From Halomonas faecis (GTDB taxonomy: Bacteria; Pseudomonadota; Gammaproteobacteria; Pseudomonadales; Halomonadaceae), in assembly GCF_010993975.1 (NCBI RefSeq), contig NZ_JAACZO010000057.1, positions 1-64,000 of the forward strand: a DNA stretch of 64,000 nucleotides, written 5' to 3'. This document shows, piece by piece, positions 42,424 to 52,417 of this stretch; the first letter of the stretch is position 1; each line of letters begins with the position of its first letter. A model generated the notes under the pieces. That model was given only the letters and a program-made list of their open reading frames with translations, made no database searches and was not told the origin of the DNA. Position numbers and translations under genes: made by a program.

Positions 42424-42432
42424 GGCAGCCCC

Positions 42433-44268
42433 TTAGAGTGCGATCAACACGTCACCGACGGAGACACTGTCGCCTTCGCTGACCTTGACGGCAGAGACGG
42501 TGCCGGCGCTGGCGGCGCGCACTTCGGTCTCCATCTTCATGGCTTCGAGGATGATCACCACGTCACCCTCCTTGACCGCATCGCCCTCACGCACGTTGAC
42601 CTTGAAGATATTGCCCGCCAACGGCGCCGTGATGGTCTCGCCCGTGGCGGCCGCAGCACCTGTCTTCGGCGCCTCGGCTGGCTGCTGTGCCTGCACCTGG
42701 CCAATCTCGCCGCCTTCGGCGACCTCCACCACATAGGCCTTGCCGTTGACCGTGACGGTGTAGGTCTCGCGGCCACCGGTCGTCGACTCGCCCTGGGTAG
42801 CCGGCGACTGAGTGCCGGCCTCATCCTTCTGCGCAGACACCGGCACGTTGGCGCCGGCATCGGGAACCTGGGGCGCCGGTTCGAAGGCATCGGGATCGTC
42901 GCGGTTCCTGAGAAACTTGAGACCGATCTGCGGAAAGAGTGCATACGTCAACACATCGTCGATCTCGCGCTCCCCCTCGGCCAGGCGAATGCCTTCCGCC
43001 TGGGCCTTGTGCTTGAGCTCGGCAGCGAGCGTGTCCATCTCGGGCTCGAGCCGATCGGCGGGACGACCGGTGATCGGCTCGCCGCCCTCCAGCACGCGGT
43101 TCTGAAGTTCCTTGTTGAAGGGGGCCGGCGCCGCGCCGTACTCGCCCTTGAGCAGCGCCTGCACCTCCTTGGAGATCGACTTGTAGCGCTCCCCCATCAT
43201 CACGTTCATCACCGCCTGGGTACCGACGATCTGTGACGTGGGCGTGACCAGCGGAATGTAGCCCAGATCCTCGCGCACCCGCGGGATCTCGGCCAGCACG
43301 TCATCGAGCTTGTCACCGGCACCCTGCTCCTTGAGCTGGCCTTCCATGTTGGTGAGCATGCCGCCCGGCACCTGGGCCACGAGGATGCGCGAATCGATGC
43401 CCTTCAGCGACCCCTCGAAGGCCGCGTACTTCTTGCGCACCTCGCGGAAGTAGGCGGCGATATCCTCGAGCAGCTCGAGGTCGAGGCCGGTATCGCGCTC
43501 GGTGCCCTTGAGAATGGCCACCACCGATTCGGTGGGGCTATGGCCATAGGTCATTGACATCGACGAGATGGCGGTATCGACGTTGTCGATGCCGGCTTCC
43601 ACGGCCTTGAGGTAGGTCGCCGTGGAGAGCCCGGTGGTGGCGTGGCACTGCATGTGGATGGGAATATCCAGCGCCTTCTTGAGGCGACCGATCAGCTCGA
43701 AGGCATCATAAGGGGTGAGCAGGCCGGCCATGTCCTTGATGGCCAGCGAGTCGGCCCCCATCTCGGCAATGCTCTTGCCCAGGTCGACCCAGCCGTCGAG
43801 GGTGTGCACCGGGCTCACGGTGTAGGAAAGCGTGCCCTGGGCGTGACCATCGACGTTACGCACTGCCTGGATGGCGCGCTCGAGGTTGCGTGGGTCGTTC
43901 ATGGCATCGAAGACGCGGAAGATGTCCACGCCGTTGACCTTGGCCCGCTCGACGAAGCGGTCCACCACATCGTCGGCATAGTGACGATAGCCCAGCAGGT
44001 TCTGGCCGCGCAGCAGCATCTGCTGCGGGGTATTGGGCATCGCCTCCTTGAGAGCGCGGATGCGTTCCCAGGGGTCCTCGCCGAGGTAGCGGATGCAGGC
44101 ATCGAAGGTGGCGCCGCCCCAGGACTCCAACGACCAGAACCCCACCCGGTCGAGCTTTTCGGCGATGGGCAGCATGTCCTCGAGACGCAGGCGGGTGGCG
44201 AACAGCGACTGGTGGGCATCGCGCAGCACCACATCGGTGATGCCGAGCGGGCGTTTGGTCTCACTCAT
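42433..44268 (-). CDS. oadA: Oxaloacetate decarboxylase, alpha (biotin carboxyl-carrier) subunit
   Basis: The soluble carboxyltransferase subunit. The 611 residues have an HMGL-like TIM barrel ([20 protein letters not shown] as metal/substrate entry, [31 protein letters not shown]) and the conserved carboxylase domain (about 300-470). A Pro/Ala-rich linker and a biotinyl domain ending with EAMKMET, whose central Lys is biotinylated, complete it. It is 9 bp upstream of oadB and 43 bp downstream of oadG. Confidence 0.96.
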   Translation of the reverse strand: MSETKRPLGITDVVLRDAHQSLFATRLRLEDMLPIAEKLDRVGFWSLESWGGATFDACIRYLGEDPWERIRALKEAMPNTPQQMLLRGQNLLGYRHYADDVVDRFVERAKVNGVDIFRVFDAMNDPRNLERAIQAVRNVDGHAQGTLSYTVSPVHTLDGWVDLGKSIAEMGADSLAIKDMAGLLTPYDAFELIGRLKKALDIPIHMQCHATTGLSTATYLKAVEAGIDNVDTAISSMSMTYGHSPTESVVAILKGTERDTGLDLELLEDIAAYFREVRKKYAAFEGSLKGIDSRILVAQVPGGMLTNMEGQLKEQGAGDKLDDVLAEIPRVREDLGYIPLVTPTSQIVGTQAVMNVMMGERYKSISKEVQALLKGEYGAAPAPFNKELQNRVLEGGEPITGRPADRLEPEMDTLAAELKHKAQAEGIRLAEGEREIDDVLTYALFPQIGLKFLRNRDDPDAFEPAPQVPDAGANVPVSAQKDEAGTQSPATQGESTTGGRETYTVTVNGKAYVVEVAEGGEIGQVQAQQPAEAPKTGAAAATGETITAPLAGNIFKVNVREGDAVKEGDVVIILEAMKMETEVRAASAGTVSAVKVSEGDSVSVGDVLIAL

Positions 44269-44311
44269 GATGATGACCCCTTGAAGTGACGTGTTGTGAT
44301 GTCGTTATGTC

Positions 44312-44566
44312 TCAGCGACGATGACGGCGATAGCGATGCACGGCCGCGCCGATCACGGCCATCAACTCGGCATCGTCGGCATGGGTGGGGGGGGTGCCTG
44401 CAGGGTTGCGGGGGGCTTCGGCAGGAGCGGGCTTGGGACCGAAGCGGCGCAGGATCAGCGACATCAGCGTCGTGAGCACCACCAGGACGGTAAGAAAAAC
44501 AAAAACGAAGCCCATCCCGACTCCCATGAGGGCCAGCCCATCCTGCAACAGCTGCATATCCTGCAT
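44312..44566 (-). CDS. oadG: Oxaloacetate decarboxylase, gamma subunit
   Basis: An 84-residue small membrane subunit: one helix (about 12-35, ALMGVGMGFVFVFLTVLVVL) followed by a Pro/Ala-rich linker and a cytoplasmic tail with ADDAELMAVIGAAVHRYRRH. OadG tethers and stabilises the complex. The MGxGMxFVFxFLxxLV pattern and position in the operon are diagnostic. GGAG lies 7 nt before the ATG. The 113-bp gap to the divergent dusC includes two copies of TAAACTGCC. Confidence 0.93.
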   Translation of the reverse strand: MQDMQLLQDGLALMGVGMGFVFVFLTVLVVLTTLMSLILRRFGPKPAPAEAPRNPAGTPPTHADDAELMAVIGAAVHRYRRHRR

Positions 44567-44679
44567 GCGGTTTCTCCACTAAACTGCCCGATTTGGAGGC
44601 CATCAGTAGCCATCAGGCGGACAGTGCCAAAAATTCGGCCATCTAAACTGCCACACTGACGAGAGATTGCAAGCGCGCC

Positions 44680-45735
44680 ATGGTGGAAGACACCGTTGTT
44701 GGTTTACTACAAAATCGTGGGCGACTCGGCCTGGCTCCCATGGAGGGCGTCATTGATGCCGCGACCCGCCACCTGCTGACCCGCTCTCCCGGCTTCGACT
44801 GGACCGTCACGGAATTCATCCGGGTCGTCGATGCCCGCCTGCCACCGCGGGTCTTTCACCGCCACTGCCCGGAACTGATCGGCGAAGGCGTCACCACGCC
44901 CAGCGGCGTGCCGGTACACCTCCAACTGCTGGGCTCCGAGCCCGAAGCGCTAGCGGCCAACGCCCGCCAGGCACTGCATCTCGGGGCCACCAGTCTCGAT
45001 CTCAATTTCGGCTGCCCAGCCAAAACCGTCAATCGACACGACGGTGGCGCATCGCTGCTGCGCGACCCTCGCCGCGTCGAACGCGTCGTGGCAGCCGTCG
45101 CCAGCGCCGTTGGCGACAACATCCCCGTCACCGCCAAGATCCGCCTGGGCTTCGCCGACCGCCGCCTGGCGCTGACCTGCGCCCGGGCCGTCGAACGCGG
45201 CGGTGCCAGCCAACTCGTCGTGCACGCCCGCACCCGTCAGGAGGGCTACCGGCCGCCGGCCCACTGGGAATGGATCGGACGCATTCGTCAGCGGCTGCGC
45301 ATCCCCGTGGTGGCCAACGGCGACATCTGGACGCTGGAGGACTACTGGAAGGCGCGCACGCTCTCGGGCTGCCGCGACGTGATGCTCGGCCGTGGCGCCC
45401 TGGCCGACCCCTGGCTGGCTCGACGCATTCGTCACTGGCAGCTCACCGGCGAGCGGCTACCCATGACTCCCTGGTCGGCGCGCGCCGAGATTCTCGTCGC
45501 ATTTGCTGCAGAGCAGCATAGCACACTTCCGCCGCGCGCCGTGACGTCGCTGATCAAGCAGTGGCTCAACCACATGCGCTACCGCGACACCGAGGCCGCA
45601 CGCCGGTTCGCCACGCTCAAACGCTGCAACTCGCTCGACGACCTGCTGCGAGGGTTGCAGGCACCCACCGTCGAGGCACTGCCGGCAGCCAACCATGCCG
45701 ACACTCACTCGACGCTCGATGAGGCTCTGACCTAG
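44680..45735 (+). CDS. dusC: tRNA-dihydrouridine(16) synthase
   Basis: An FMN enzyme that reduces uridine in the tRNA D-loop using NADPH. The 351 residues show LGLAPMEGVIDAATRHLLTR (FMN/entry loop) and the catalytic-Cys segment LDLNFGCPAKTVNRHDGGAS. VVHARTRQEGYRPPAHWEWI, VVANGDIWT and DVMLGRGALADPWL are also present. The NRHDGGA and YRPPAHWE variants are typical of the DusC branch. No obvious ribosome site precedes the ATG at 44680. Confidence 0.92.
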   Translation: MVEDTVVGLLQNRGRLGLAPMEGVIDAATRHLLTRSPGFDWTVTEFIRVVDARLPPRVFHRHCPELIGEGVTTPSGVPVHLQLLGSEPEALAANARQALHLGATSLDLNFGCPAKTVNRHDGGASLLRDPRRVERVVAAVASAVGDNIPVTAKIRLGFADRRLALTCARAVERGGASQLVVHARTRQEGYRPPAHWEWIGRIRQRLRIPVVANGDIWTLEDYWKARTLSGCRDVMLGRGALADPWLARRIRHWQLTGERLPMTPWSARAEILVAFAAEQHSTLPPRAVTSLIKQWLNHMRYRDTEAARRFATLKRCNSLDDLLRGLQAPTVEALPAANHADTHSTLDEALT

Positions 45736-45740
45736 CAGCC

Positions 45741-45777
45741 AAAAAAAGAGGCGCACATCGCATGGCGACGGCGCCTC
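45741..45777 (-). terminator. Second terminator of the tRNA operon
   Basis: On the minus strand, GAGGCGC/GCGCCTC with an extended inner stem is followed by seven T. It lies 90 bp after the last tRNA and backs up the terminator at 45830-45860. It also closes the space before dusC on the other strand. Confidence 0.75.
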
Positions 45778-45829
45778 AAACGATCGCAGAACCGGCACGC
45801 GAGCGTGCGCCGGTTCGGCCAGCACGAAA

Positions 45830-45860
45830 CAGAAGACCCGCCCTCGTTGGAGGGCGGGTC
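45830..45860 (-). terminator. Rho-independent terminator directly after tRNA-Arg
   Basis: A perfect 11-bp stem GACCCGCCCTC/GAGGGCGGGTC around a GTTG/CAAC loop, starting 7 bp after the CCA end and followed on the minus strand by TTCTGTTT. Confidence 0.8.
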
Positions 45861-45866
45861 GCAATC

Positions 45867-45943
45867 TGGCACGCCCGGGAGGATTCGAACCTCCGACCAC
45901 CTGATTCGTAGTCAGGTACTCTATCCAGCTGAGCTACGGGCGC
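45867..45943 (-). tRNA. tRNA-Arg (anticodon ACG), distal copy
   Basis: A 77-nt cloverleaf with encoded CCA. The acceptor is GCGCCCG paired with CGGGCGT, the D-loop is AGCTCAGCTGGATAGAGT, the anticodon loop CTACGAA gives ACG, and the T-loop is GGTTCGAATCC. The copy at 46007-46083 is identical. ACG is expected to be edited to ICG by TadA. It is part of the Ser-Arg-Arg tRNA operon downstream of csrA, matching the E. coli serV-argVYZQ cluster. Confidence 0.97.
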
Positions 45944-46006
45944 ATAGCGCGGCAAAGCCGCTTGTTACAGGCGTGACGACGCGCCCTTTCGCACCGTGCG
46001 GTAAGA

Positions 46007-46083
46007 TGGCACGCCCGGGAGGATTCGAACCTCCGACCACCTGATTCGTAGTCAGGTACTCTATCCAGCTGAGCTACGGGCGC
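46007..46083 (-). tRNA. tRNA-Arg (anticodon ACG), proximal copy
   Basis: Identical 77-nt sequence to the distal copy, including the encoded CCA (TGG at 46007-46009 on the plus strand). The 63-bp spacer between the two copies has no promoter-like or terminator-like element, so both are likely processed from one precursor. Confidence 0.97.
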
Positions 46084-46104
46084 ACACGTCACACGGCGTC
46101 GAAG

Positions 46105-46197
46105 TGGCGGAGAGGGAGGGATTCGAACCCTCGATGGGGCTACAAACCCCATACTCCCTTAGCAGGGGAGCGCCTTCAGCCACTCGGCCACCTCTCC
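46105..46197 (-). tRNA. tRNA-Ser (anticodon GCU)
   Basis: A 93-nt class-II tRNA with a long variable arm. The acceptor is GGAGAGG/CCTCTCC with CCA encoded, the D-loop is GGCCGAGTGGCTGAAGG, and the anticodon loop CTGCTAA (stem CTCCC/GGGAG) gives GCT, reading AGC/AGU. It is the first tRNA after csrA on the minus strand, as serV is in E. coli. Confidence 0.97.
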
Positions 46198-46294
46198 CTC
46201 ATCGACACGGCGCATATCCTATCGGGTCTGCACGACTTTGTCCAGGGCATTCAGGAATTTGATCGGCGCAGTCGCGCAACCCGACCCTGAACCT

Positions 46295-46489
46295 TCAGGA
46301 ATCCGCACCGCCCTCCTCGTCGGTCTTTTCCCGCTGAATGCGCTGATAGATCTCCTCGCGATGCACGGCAACGTCCTTGGGGGCATTGACGCCGATACGA
46401 ACCTGATTGCCCTTCACACCCAGGACGGTCACGGTGATGTCATCACCGATCATCAGGGTTTCACCGACGCGGCGGGTCAAGATGAGCAT
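46295..46489 (-). CDS. csrA: Carbon storage regulator CsrA (RsmA)
   Basis: An RNA-binding post-transcriptional regulator that binds GGA motifs in 5' leaders. The 64-residue protein has the complete core [20 protein letters not shown] with Leu4, and [13 protein letters not shown] with Arg44 for RNA contact. A strong AAGGAG lies 7 nt before the ATG; the frame open upstream is not family sequence. It sits between lysC and the tRNA operon. A probable antagonist RNA of the Csr/Rsm type is encoded at 56367-56605. Confidence 0.97.
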   Translation of the reverse strand: MLILTRRVGETLMIGDDITVTVLGVKGNQVRIGVNAPKDVAVHREEIYQRIQREKTDEEGGADS

Positions 46490-46611
46490 GACTGATCTCC
46501 TTCTCAGACGACTGGCAACGGGATGCGCGCCGCATGGGACGACGCTGTGTCTAGTATGTGACAGGTCGCCGTCGGGCTCCAACGACGCGCCCCATCACAA
46601 CGTATGGAGGC

Positions 46612-46651
46612 GTTGAAGGGAAGCCAGCCGACGTTACCATCAGGGCTTCCC
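46612..46651 (-). terminator. Hairpin after lysC, probable terminator
   Basis: GGGAAGCC/GGCTTCCC, an 8-bp stem with an 18-nt loop, 37 bp after the lysC stop, with TTCAA following. The T-run is poor, so confidence is moderate. csrA has the remaining 120 bp for its promoter. Confidence 0.5.
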
Positions 46652-46687
46652 CACTAGCGTAGAAGGTTGCAGCGCTCCCGGATGCAC

Positions 46688-47938
46688 TCATTCGCGTTCG
46701 ATATCGCTCTTGTCGAGGCCGAACGCCTTGTGCAGCGCCTTGACCGCGAGCTCCATGTGCTTCTCGTCGATCACCACGGAGATCTTGATTTCGGACGTGG
46801 AAACCATGCGAATGTTGATGTTCTCTTCGGACAGCACGCGGAACATCTTGGAAGCCACGCCGGCATGAGAACGCATGCCAACGCCAACCAGCGACACCTT
46901 GGCGATGTTGTCGTCGCCCTTGACCACACCCTCGCCCAGATCGGGCAGCACCTGGTCCTCGAGAATCTTGAGGGTCTTCTTGTAGTCGCCCTTGGCCACG
47001 GTGAAGGTGAAGTCGGTGTAATCGCCGGCCGGCGCCACGTTCTGCACGATCATGTCGACTTCGATGTTGGCATCGGCGATCGGGCCCAGGATGCGCGATG
47101 CCACGCCCGGTACGTCCGGGGTGTTGAGCAGGGTGAACTTGGCTTCGTTGGCGGTGAAGGCGATACCGGAGATCAGCGGCTCTTCCATGGAATCCTCGTC
47201 TTTGTCGGAGTCAGCAACGATCAGGGTGCCGGGGCCGTCCTCGAAACTGGACAGCACGCGCAGCGGCACGTTGTATTTGCCGGCGAATTCGACGGCGCGA
47301 ATCTGCAAAACCTTCGAGCCGAGGCTTGCCAGTTCCAGCATCTCCTCGACGGTGATGGTATCGAGACGCTGGGCCCGGGAGCAGACTCGCGGGTCGGTGG
47401 TGTAGACGCCGTCGACATCGGTGTAGATCTGGCACTCGTCGGCGCCCAGCGCCGCGGCCAATGCTACCCCGGTGGTGTCGGAGCCACCGCGGCCGAGGGT
47501 GGTGATGTTGCCCTCTTCGTCGACGCCCTGAAACCCGGCCACGACGACGACCTGGCCGTCATTCAGATCCTCGCGCATGTCCTCGGTCTCGATGCGCTGG
47601 ATGCGTGCTTTGGTGTGCGCGCTGTCGGTGAGGATGCCCACCTGGGAGCCCGTGTACGAGGTGGCCGCCACGCCCAGCTTGTGCAGCGCCAGGGCCAGCA
47701 ACGAAATGGTGACCTGCTCCCCGGTGGAAACCAGCATGTCCATTTCGCGCGGGGTCGGCTCGTCGTTGATCTCGTTGGCCATGCCGATCAAGCGGTTGGT
47801 TTCGCCGCTCATGGCCGACACCACGACGACCACCTGGTGGCCCTGATCGCGGAAGCCCTTGACCTTCTCGGCTACCGCCTTGATGCGCTCCACCGAGCCC
47901 ACCGACGTGCCGCCGAATTTCTGTACGTATAGTGCCAT
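46688..47938 (-). CDS. lysC: Aspartate kinase
   Basis: Phosphorylates aspartate, the entry to lysine, threonine, methionine and, in halophiles, ectoine synthesis. The 416 residues have the kinase domain (about 1-245, VQKFGGTSVGSVERI, TLGRGGSDTTGVALAAALGA, YTDVDGVYTTDPR) and two ACT domains at the C-terminus. These would bind lysine and/or threonine for feedback. Length and sequence match the Pseudomonas-type monofunctional enzyme. It is inserted between alaS and csrA; E. coli has these two adjacent. Confidence 0.95.
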   Translation of the reverse strand: MALYVQKFGGTSVGSVERIKAVAEKVKGFRDQGHQVVVVVSAMSGETNRLIGMANEINDEPTPREMDMLVSTGEQVTISLLALALHKLGVAATSYTGSQVGILTDSAHTKARIQRIETEDMREDLNDGQVVVVAGFQGVDEEGNITTLGRGGSDTTGVALAAALGADECQIYTDVDGVYTTDPRVCSRAQRLDTITVEEMLELASLGSKVLQIRAVEFAGKYNVPLRVLSSFEDGPGTLIVADSDKDEDSMEEPLISGIAFTANEAKFTLLNTPDVPGVASRILGPIADANIEVDMIVQNVAPAGDYTDFTFTVAKGDYKKTLKILEDQVLPDLGEGVVKGDDNIAKVSLVGVGMRSHAGVASKMFRVLSEENINIRMVSTSEIKISVVIDEKHMELAVKALHKAFGLDKSDIERE

Positions 47939-47995
47939 CTACGGTTTCCCTCGCTTGTCGAGCGAAGCACGCTCGTATGAGTGAAAGTCGTTAAT

Positions 47996-48029
47996 ATCAA
48001 AGGGCCGGGACATCACGGTCGCCGGCCCT
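47996..48029 (-). terminator. Hairpin after alaS, probable terminator
   Basis: AGGGCCGG/CCGGCCCT (8 bp, 13-nt loop), starting 10 bp after the alaS stop and followed on the minus strand by TTGATATT. Good stem, short T-run. The rest of the 100-bp gap would carry the lysC promoter. Confidence 0.6.
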
Positions 48030-48038
48030 GTATCGCCT

Positions 48039-50651
48039 TTACTGGAGCTGCTGTTCGACCCAGCCGGGAACGCTCTCCAGCGCCGCCGGCAGGGCCGCGA
48101 CGTCGCTGCCGCCGGCCTGGGCCATGTCCGGGCGCCCCCCGCCCTTGCCGCCGACCTGGGCCGCCACGTGGTTGACCAGCTCGCCCGCCTTGACCTTGTC
48201 GGTGAGATCGCCGGTGACGCCGGCGATCAGGCTCACCTTGCCGGCAGACTCATCGCCCACGCCGAGCACCACGATGCCCGAGCCGAGCTTGTTCTTGAGC
48301 TGATCGAGGACGCCGCGCAGCTCCTTGCCGGAAACGCCCTCGAGACGGGTGGCCAGCACCTTGACGCCGTTCACCTCGCGCGCTTCGGCGAGCATGTCAC
48401 TGCCGGCGGCGCTGGCCAACTTGGCCTTGAGACGCTCGAGCTCTTTCTCCAGGCTGCGGTTGCGCTCGACGAGCGATTCAACGCGCTCCTCGACCTGCTC
48501 GGGCTTGGCCTTGAGGCGCTCGCCGATACGCATCAGGCGCGCCTCTTGCTCGCGGAAGTAGGCCAGCGCCCCGTCGCCGGTGATCGCCTCGATACGGCGC
48601 ACCCCGGCGGCGATGCCGGTTTCGCTGACGATGTGGAAGCAGCCGATGTCGCCGCTGCGCGCCACGTGGGTACCGCCGCACAGCTCGATGGAGAAGTCGT
48701 CGGCTCCGATGGTCAGCACGCGTACGCTGTCGGCGTACTTGGCCTCGAAGAGTGCCGCGGCACCCTTGGCCTTGGCCTCGTCGAGGGTCATCTGCTCGAT
48801 GCGGGTCGGTGCGTTGGCCAGGACCTGCTCGTTGACCAGGCGCTCCACCTCGGCGAGCTGCTCCGGCGTCATCGCCTCGAAGTGGCTGAAGTCGAAGCGC
48901 AGACGCTCGGGCGTGACCAGCGAGCCCTTCTGCTGGACGTGGTCGCCCAGCACCAGGCGCAGCGCCTTGTGCATCAAGTGGGTGGCCGAGTGGTTGCGCA
49001 CCGTCGCCGTGCGCAGGCCGGCGTCGACCTCGGGGCGCACTTCGCCGCCGACCGCAAGCTCGCCCTCGAGCAGCACGCCATGGTGCAGGTGGTGGCCGCC
49101 CTGCTTCTGGGTGTCCTCCACCAGAAAGCGGCTGCCATCGCTCAGATGCAGGTAGCCGGTGTCGCCCACCTGGCCCCCGGACTCCGCATAGAAGGGGGTG
49201 CGGTCGAGCGCGACCACGGCCTTCCGCTCCGGCGCCAGCACTGCCAGGGCATTGCCCTCGCGGTCGAGGATGGCCGTGACGGTGGCACGGTCCTCGAGCC
49301 TGTCGTAGCCGGTGAACGCGGTTTCACCCTCGAGATCGAGCGTGGCGCTGTAGTCGGCACCGAACTGGCTGGCGGCCCGGGCGCGTTCGCGCTGGGCCTC
49401 GAGCTCACGCTCGAAGCCGGCCGCGTCGAGGGTCACATCGCGCTCGCGGCAGACGTCGGCGGTGAGGTCATAGGGAAAGCCGTAGGTGTCGTAGAGCTTG
49501 AACACCGTCTCGCCGGGCAGCACATCGCCGTCGAGGCCGGCCAGCGCCTCCTCGAGCAGCCCCATGCCATGCTCCAGGGTACGGGCGAACTGTTCTTCCT
49601 CCTTGAGCAGCACGCGCTCGATCTGGTGGCGCGCCTCGCGCAATTCAGGGAAGGCGTCGCCCATCTCCACGTCCAGAGCGCCAACCAGCTTGTGGAAGAA
49701 GCTGCCCTTGGCGCCCAGCTTGTGGCCATGGCGAATGGCACGCCGAATGATTCGGCGCAGCACGTAGCCACGCCCCTCGTTCGACGGCAGTACACCATCG
49801 GCGACCAAAAAGGCGCAGGAGCGGATGTGGTCGGCGATCACTCGCAGCGAGGGAGAGGTGGTATCGGCATGCCCGGTATGACGCGCCGCCGAGTCGAGCA
49901 GGTTCTGGAACAGATCGATCTCGTAATTGGAATGCACGCCCTGCATTACCGCGGCGATGCGCTCCAGCCCCATGCCGGTATCGATGGAGGGTTTGGGCAG
50001 CGGGTTCAAGGTGCCCTCGGCGTCACGGTCGAACTGCATGAACACCAGATTCCAGATCTCGATGTAGCGGTCGCCGTCCTCTTCTGGACTGCCGGGCGGG
50101 CCGCCCCATACCTCGGGGCCGTGATCGAAGAAGATTTCCGAGCTCGGCCCGCAGGGGCCGGTATCGCCCATCTGCCAGAAGTTGTCCTCGTCGAGCTTGG
50201 AGAAGCGTGCCGGGTCGACGCCGATCTCGTTCTTCCAGATCGCCTCGGCCTCGTCGTCGCTGACGTGCACCGTGACCCACAGCTTGTCCTTGGGCAGCCC
50301 CAGCGTCTCGGTGAGAAACTCCCAGGCGAAGCGGATGGCGTCGCGCTTGAAGTAGTCGCCGAAGCTGAAGTTGCCGAGCATTTCGAAAAAGGTATGGTGG
50401 CGCGCGGTGTAGCCGACGTTGTCCAGATCGTTGTGCTTGCCGCCGGCGCGCACGCAGCGCTGCGACGACACCGCCCGCACGTAGGGGCGCGGATCGCGCC
50501 CCAGGAAGACGTCCTTGAACGGCACCATGCCGGCGTTGGTGAACAGCAGCGTCGGGTCGTTGCCCGGCACCAGCGAACTCGACGGCACGACGGTGTGGCC
50601 GCGCTCCTCGTAGAATTTCAGAAAGGCCTGTCTGATCTCTGCGCTTTTCAT
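48039..50651 (-). CDS. alaS: Alanyl-tRNA synthetase
   Basis: Charges tRNA-Ala and edits mischarged Ser/Gly. The 870 residues show the class-II catalytic core ([43 protein letters not shown]) and the editing site HSATHLMH with [13 protein letters not shown] (Zn ligands). A C-terminal coiled-coil and C-Ala domain follow ([35 protein letters not shown]). All signature residues are in place. It lies in the recA-recX-alaS-csrA block; the 119-bp gap to recX has no clear terminator. Confidence 0.97.
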   Translation of the reverse strand: MKSAEIRQAFLKFYEERGHTVVPSSSLVPGNDPTLLFTNAGMVPFKDVFLGRDPRPYVRAVSSQRCVRAGGKHNDLDNVGYTARHHTFFEMLGNFSFGDYFKRDAIRFAWEFLTETLGLPKDKLWVTVHVSDDEAEAIWKNEIGVDPARFSKLDEDNFWQMGDTGPCGPSSEIFFDHGPEVWGGPPGSPEEDGDRYIEIWNLVFMQFDRDAEGTLNPLPKPSIDTGMGLERIAAVMQGVHSNYEIDLFQNLLDSAARHTGHADTTSPSLRVIADHIRSCAFLVADGVLPSNEGRGYVLRRIIRRAIRHGHKLGAKGSFFHKLVGALDVEMGDAFPELREARHQIERVLLKEEEQFARTLEHGMGLLEEALAGLDGDVLPGETVFKLYDTYGFPYDLTADVCRERDVTLDAAGFERELEAQRERARAASQFGADYSATLDLEGETAFTGYDRLEDRATVTAILDREGNALAVLAPERKAVVALDRTPFYAESGGQVGDTGYLHLSDGSRFLVEDTQKQGGHHLHHGVLLEGELAVGGEVRPEVDAGLRTATVRNHSATHLMHKALRLVLGDHVQQKGSLVTPERLRFDFSHFEAMTPEQLAEVERLVNEQVLANAPTRIEQMTLDEAKAKGAAALFEAKYADSVRVLTIGADDFSIELCGGTHVARSGDIGCFHIVSETGIAAGVRRIEAITGDGALAYFREQEARLMRIGERLKAKPEQVEERVESLVERNRSLEKELERLKAKLASAAGSDMLAEAREVNGVKVLATRLEGVSGKELRGVLDQLKNKLGSGIVVLGVGDESAGKVSLIAGVTGDLTDKVKAGELVNHVAAQVGGKGGGRPDMAQAGGSDVAALPAALESVPGWVEQQLQ

Positions 50652-50770
50652 GGGGTATCCGTGGCGATGGGCGGGGTGGGGCTTACAACAACGCCACCCG
50701 GGGCGTTCGCAAAGGGAGCCATTATAGCGCAGCCGTCAAGTGACTGAAGAGTGCGTGCCCAACGCAGGCG

Positions 50771-51244
50771 TCAGGTGTCGTCCCAGGCGTGCGCCAAAGC
50801 ATGGCGCACCTGCTCGGCGTCGAAACCGCGGCCGGCCAGGAAGCGCTCGCGCCGAGCGCGCTCGCGGGGAGTGTCGCCCGGCCCGGCAAAGCGTTTGGCC
50901 AGCGCCGTACAGGCCAGGGCGAAGCCGTCGAGTTCGCCGCTCTCCTCGAGCGCCTCCAGCGTCGCGCGCAGGCAGTCCCGATCGATGCCGCGCCGTTCCA
51001 GCTCAACACGAATCTTCAGCGGGCCCTGACCACGCAGCACACGCGAACGCGCGAAACTCTCGGCGAAGCGCGCATCGGACTGCAGACCCTCCTCGGCCAG
51101 GGCGTCGAGGCACGCTGTCACCGCCTGGGCGACATGCCCCTTGGCCGTCAGTCGCGACACCAGCTCGGCCCGGGCATACTCGCGCCGCGCCAGCAGTCGG
51201 ATGGCATCCTCGCGGGGCGAGGTGTCGGTTTCATCGCGTGACAT
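50771..51244 (-). CDS. recX: RecA regulatory protein RecX
   Basis: A 157-residue, all-helical inhibitor of RecA filament extension. It has three RecX three-helix repeats (AIRLLARREYARAELVSRLT, DALAEEGLQSDARFAESFAR, GPLKIRVELERRGI). Its ATG is only 2 nt after the recA stop, so its translation depends on recA mRNA and it shares the SOS control of recA. Confidence 0.95.
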   Translation of the reverse strand: MSRDETDTSPREDAIRLLARREYARAELVSRLTAKGHVAQAVTACLDALAEEGLQSDARFAESFARSRVLRGQGPLKIRVELERRGIDRDCLRATLEALEESGELDGFALACTALAKRFAGPGDTPRERARRERFLAGRGFDAEQVRHALAHAWDDT

Positions 51245-51246
51245 GC

Positions 51247-52317
51247 CTACAGGAGGTCATCCTCGCGGTCGGTGGTATCGGCCACGGCCTCTTCTTCGGC
51301 CGCTTCTTCTTGCTTCGACCCTGGCACGTTGAGCAGCTGGGCGCGGATCTGGCTCTCGATCTCCTCCATCACCGCCGGATTGTCCTCGAGGAACTGCGCC
51401 GCATTGGCCTTGCCCTGGCCGATCTTGTTGCCCTGGTAGCTGTACCAGGCGCCGGCCTTGTCGACCAGCTTGCACTGCACGCCCAGATCGACCACCTCGC
51501 CGGCATGGTAGATGCCCTTGCCGTAGAGGATCTGGAACTCGGCCTGGCGAAATGGCGGCGAGACCTTGTTCTTGACCACTTTGACGCGGGTTTCGTTGCC
51601 GGTGACCTCGTCGCCCTGCTTGACCGAGCCGGTGCGGCGGATGTCGAGGCGCACGCTGGAGTAGAACTTCAGCGCATTGCCGCCGGTGGTGGTTTCGGGG
51701 CTGCCGAACATCACGCCGATCTTCATGCGGATCTGGTTGATGAACACCACCATGCAGTTGGCGTTCTTGATGTTGCCGGTGATCTTGCGCAGCGCCTGGG
51801 ACATCAGGCGCGCCTGCAGACCGACGTGGGAGTCGCCCATTTCGCCCTCGATCTCGGCACGCGGCGTCAGTGCCGCCACCGAGTCGATGATGATCACGTC
51901 GACGCCGCCGGAACGCACCAGCATGTCGCAAATCTCCAGCGCCTGCTCGCCGGTATCCGGCTGCGAGACCAGCAGGTCGTCGAGATTGACGCCGAGCTTC
52001 TCGGCGTAGCTCGGGTCGAGGGCGTGCTCGGCGTCGATGAAAGCGCAGGTCTTGCCCTGCTTTTGAGCCTGGGCGATCACCGACAAGGTCAACGTGGTCT
52101 TGCCCGAGGACTCCGGTCCGAAGATCTCGACGACGCGACCCAGCGGCAGACCGCCGATCCCCAGGGCGATGTCCAGGCCCAGCGAACCGGTGGAAACCGC
52201 CGGCATCGCCACCCGCGGGGTGTCGCCCAGACGCATCACGGTGCCTTTGCCGAATTGACGCTCGATCTGGGAAAGGGCGGCATTGAGTGCCTTGGAGCGA
52301 TTGTCGTCCTGTGCCAT
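51247..52317 (-). CDS. recA: Recombinase A
   Basis: A DNA strand-exchange ATPase and the co-protease that triggers LexA/UmuD self-cleavage. The 356 residues contain Walker [10 protein letters not shown], Walker [10 protein letters not shown], the L1 and L2 DNA loops ([36 protein letters not shown]) and an acidic C-terminal tail. I start at [15 protein letters not shown]; 18 further in-frame codons upstream run through the promoter. Neighbours pncC and recX match E. coli. The promoter carries an SOS box. Confidence 0.98.
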   Translation of the reverse strand: MAQDDNRSKALNAALSQIERQFGKGTVMRLGDTPRVAMPAVSTGSLGLDIALGIGGLPLGRVVEIFGPESSGKTTLTLSVIAQAQKQGKTCAFIDAEHALDPSYAEKLGVNLDDLLVSQPDTGEQALEICDMLVRSGGVDVIIIDSVAALTPRAEIEGEMGDSHVGLQARLMSQALRKITGNIKNANCMVVFINQIRMKIGVMFGSPETTTGGNALKFYSSVRLDIRRTGSVKQGDEVTGNETRVKVVKNKVSPPFRQAEFQILYGKGIYHAGEVVDLGVQCKLVDKAGAWYSYQGNKIGQGKANAAQFLEDNPAVMEEIESQIRAQLLNVPGSKQEEAAEEEAVADTTDREDDLL

Positions 52318-52374
52318 GTGGCTCTCCTCGCAGAAGCTGGGGTCGGTGGGTCCGGCGGGGACGCCACCCATGCA

Positions 52375-52403
52375 CTGTATAGTTGGCCAGTAGTATGGCG
52401 CAA
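52375..52403 (-). promoter_or_regulatory. recA promoter with LexA box
   Basis: On the minus strand, TTGCGC (52398-52403) and TATACA (52376-52381) are 16 bp apart. Over the -10 lies CTGGCCAACTATACAG (52375-52390), the LexA operator CTGT-N8-ACAG with one mismatch (CTGG). The placement explains SOS control of recA-recX. The 100-bp spacer to pncC contains nothing else clear. Confidence 0.75.
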
Positions 52404-52417
52404 ATTTCCTCGTCCGC

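Noticed and set aside
48168..50747. Very long (over 850 codons) open frame antisense to alaS
   Set aside because: It mirrors the alaS codon pattern, has no ribosome site or recognisable domain, and covers a fully conserved gene. The same reasoning removes long antisense frames opposite mutS (53918-55660), smc, ccmF, pyrG, eno, ligA and guaB.
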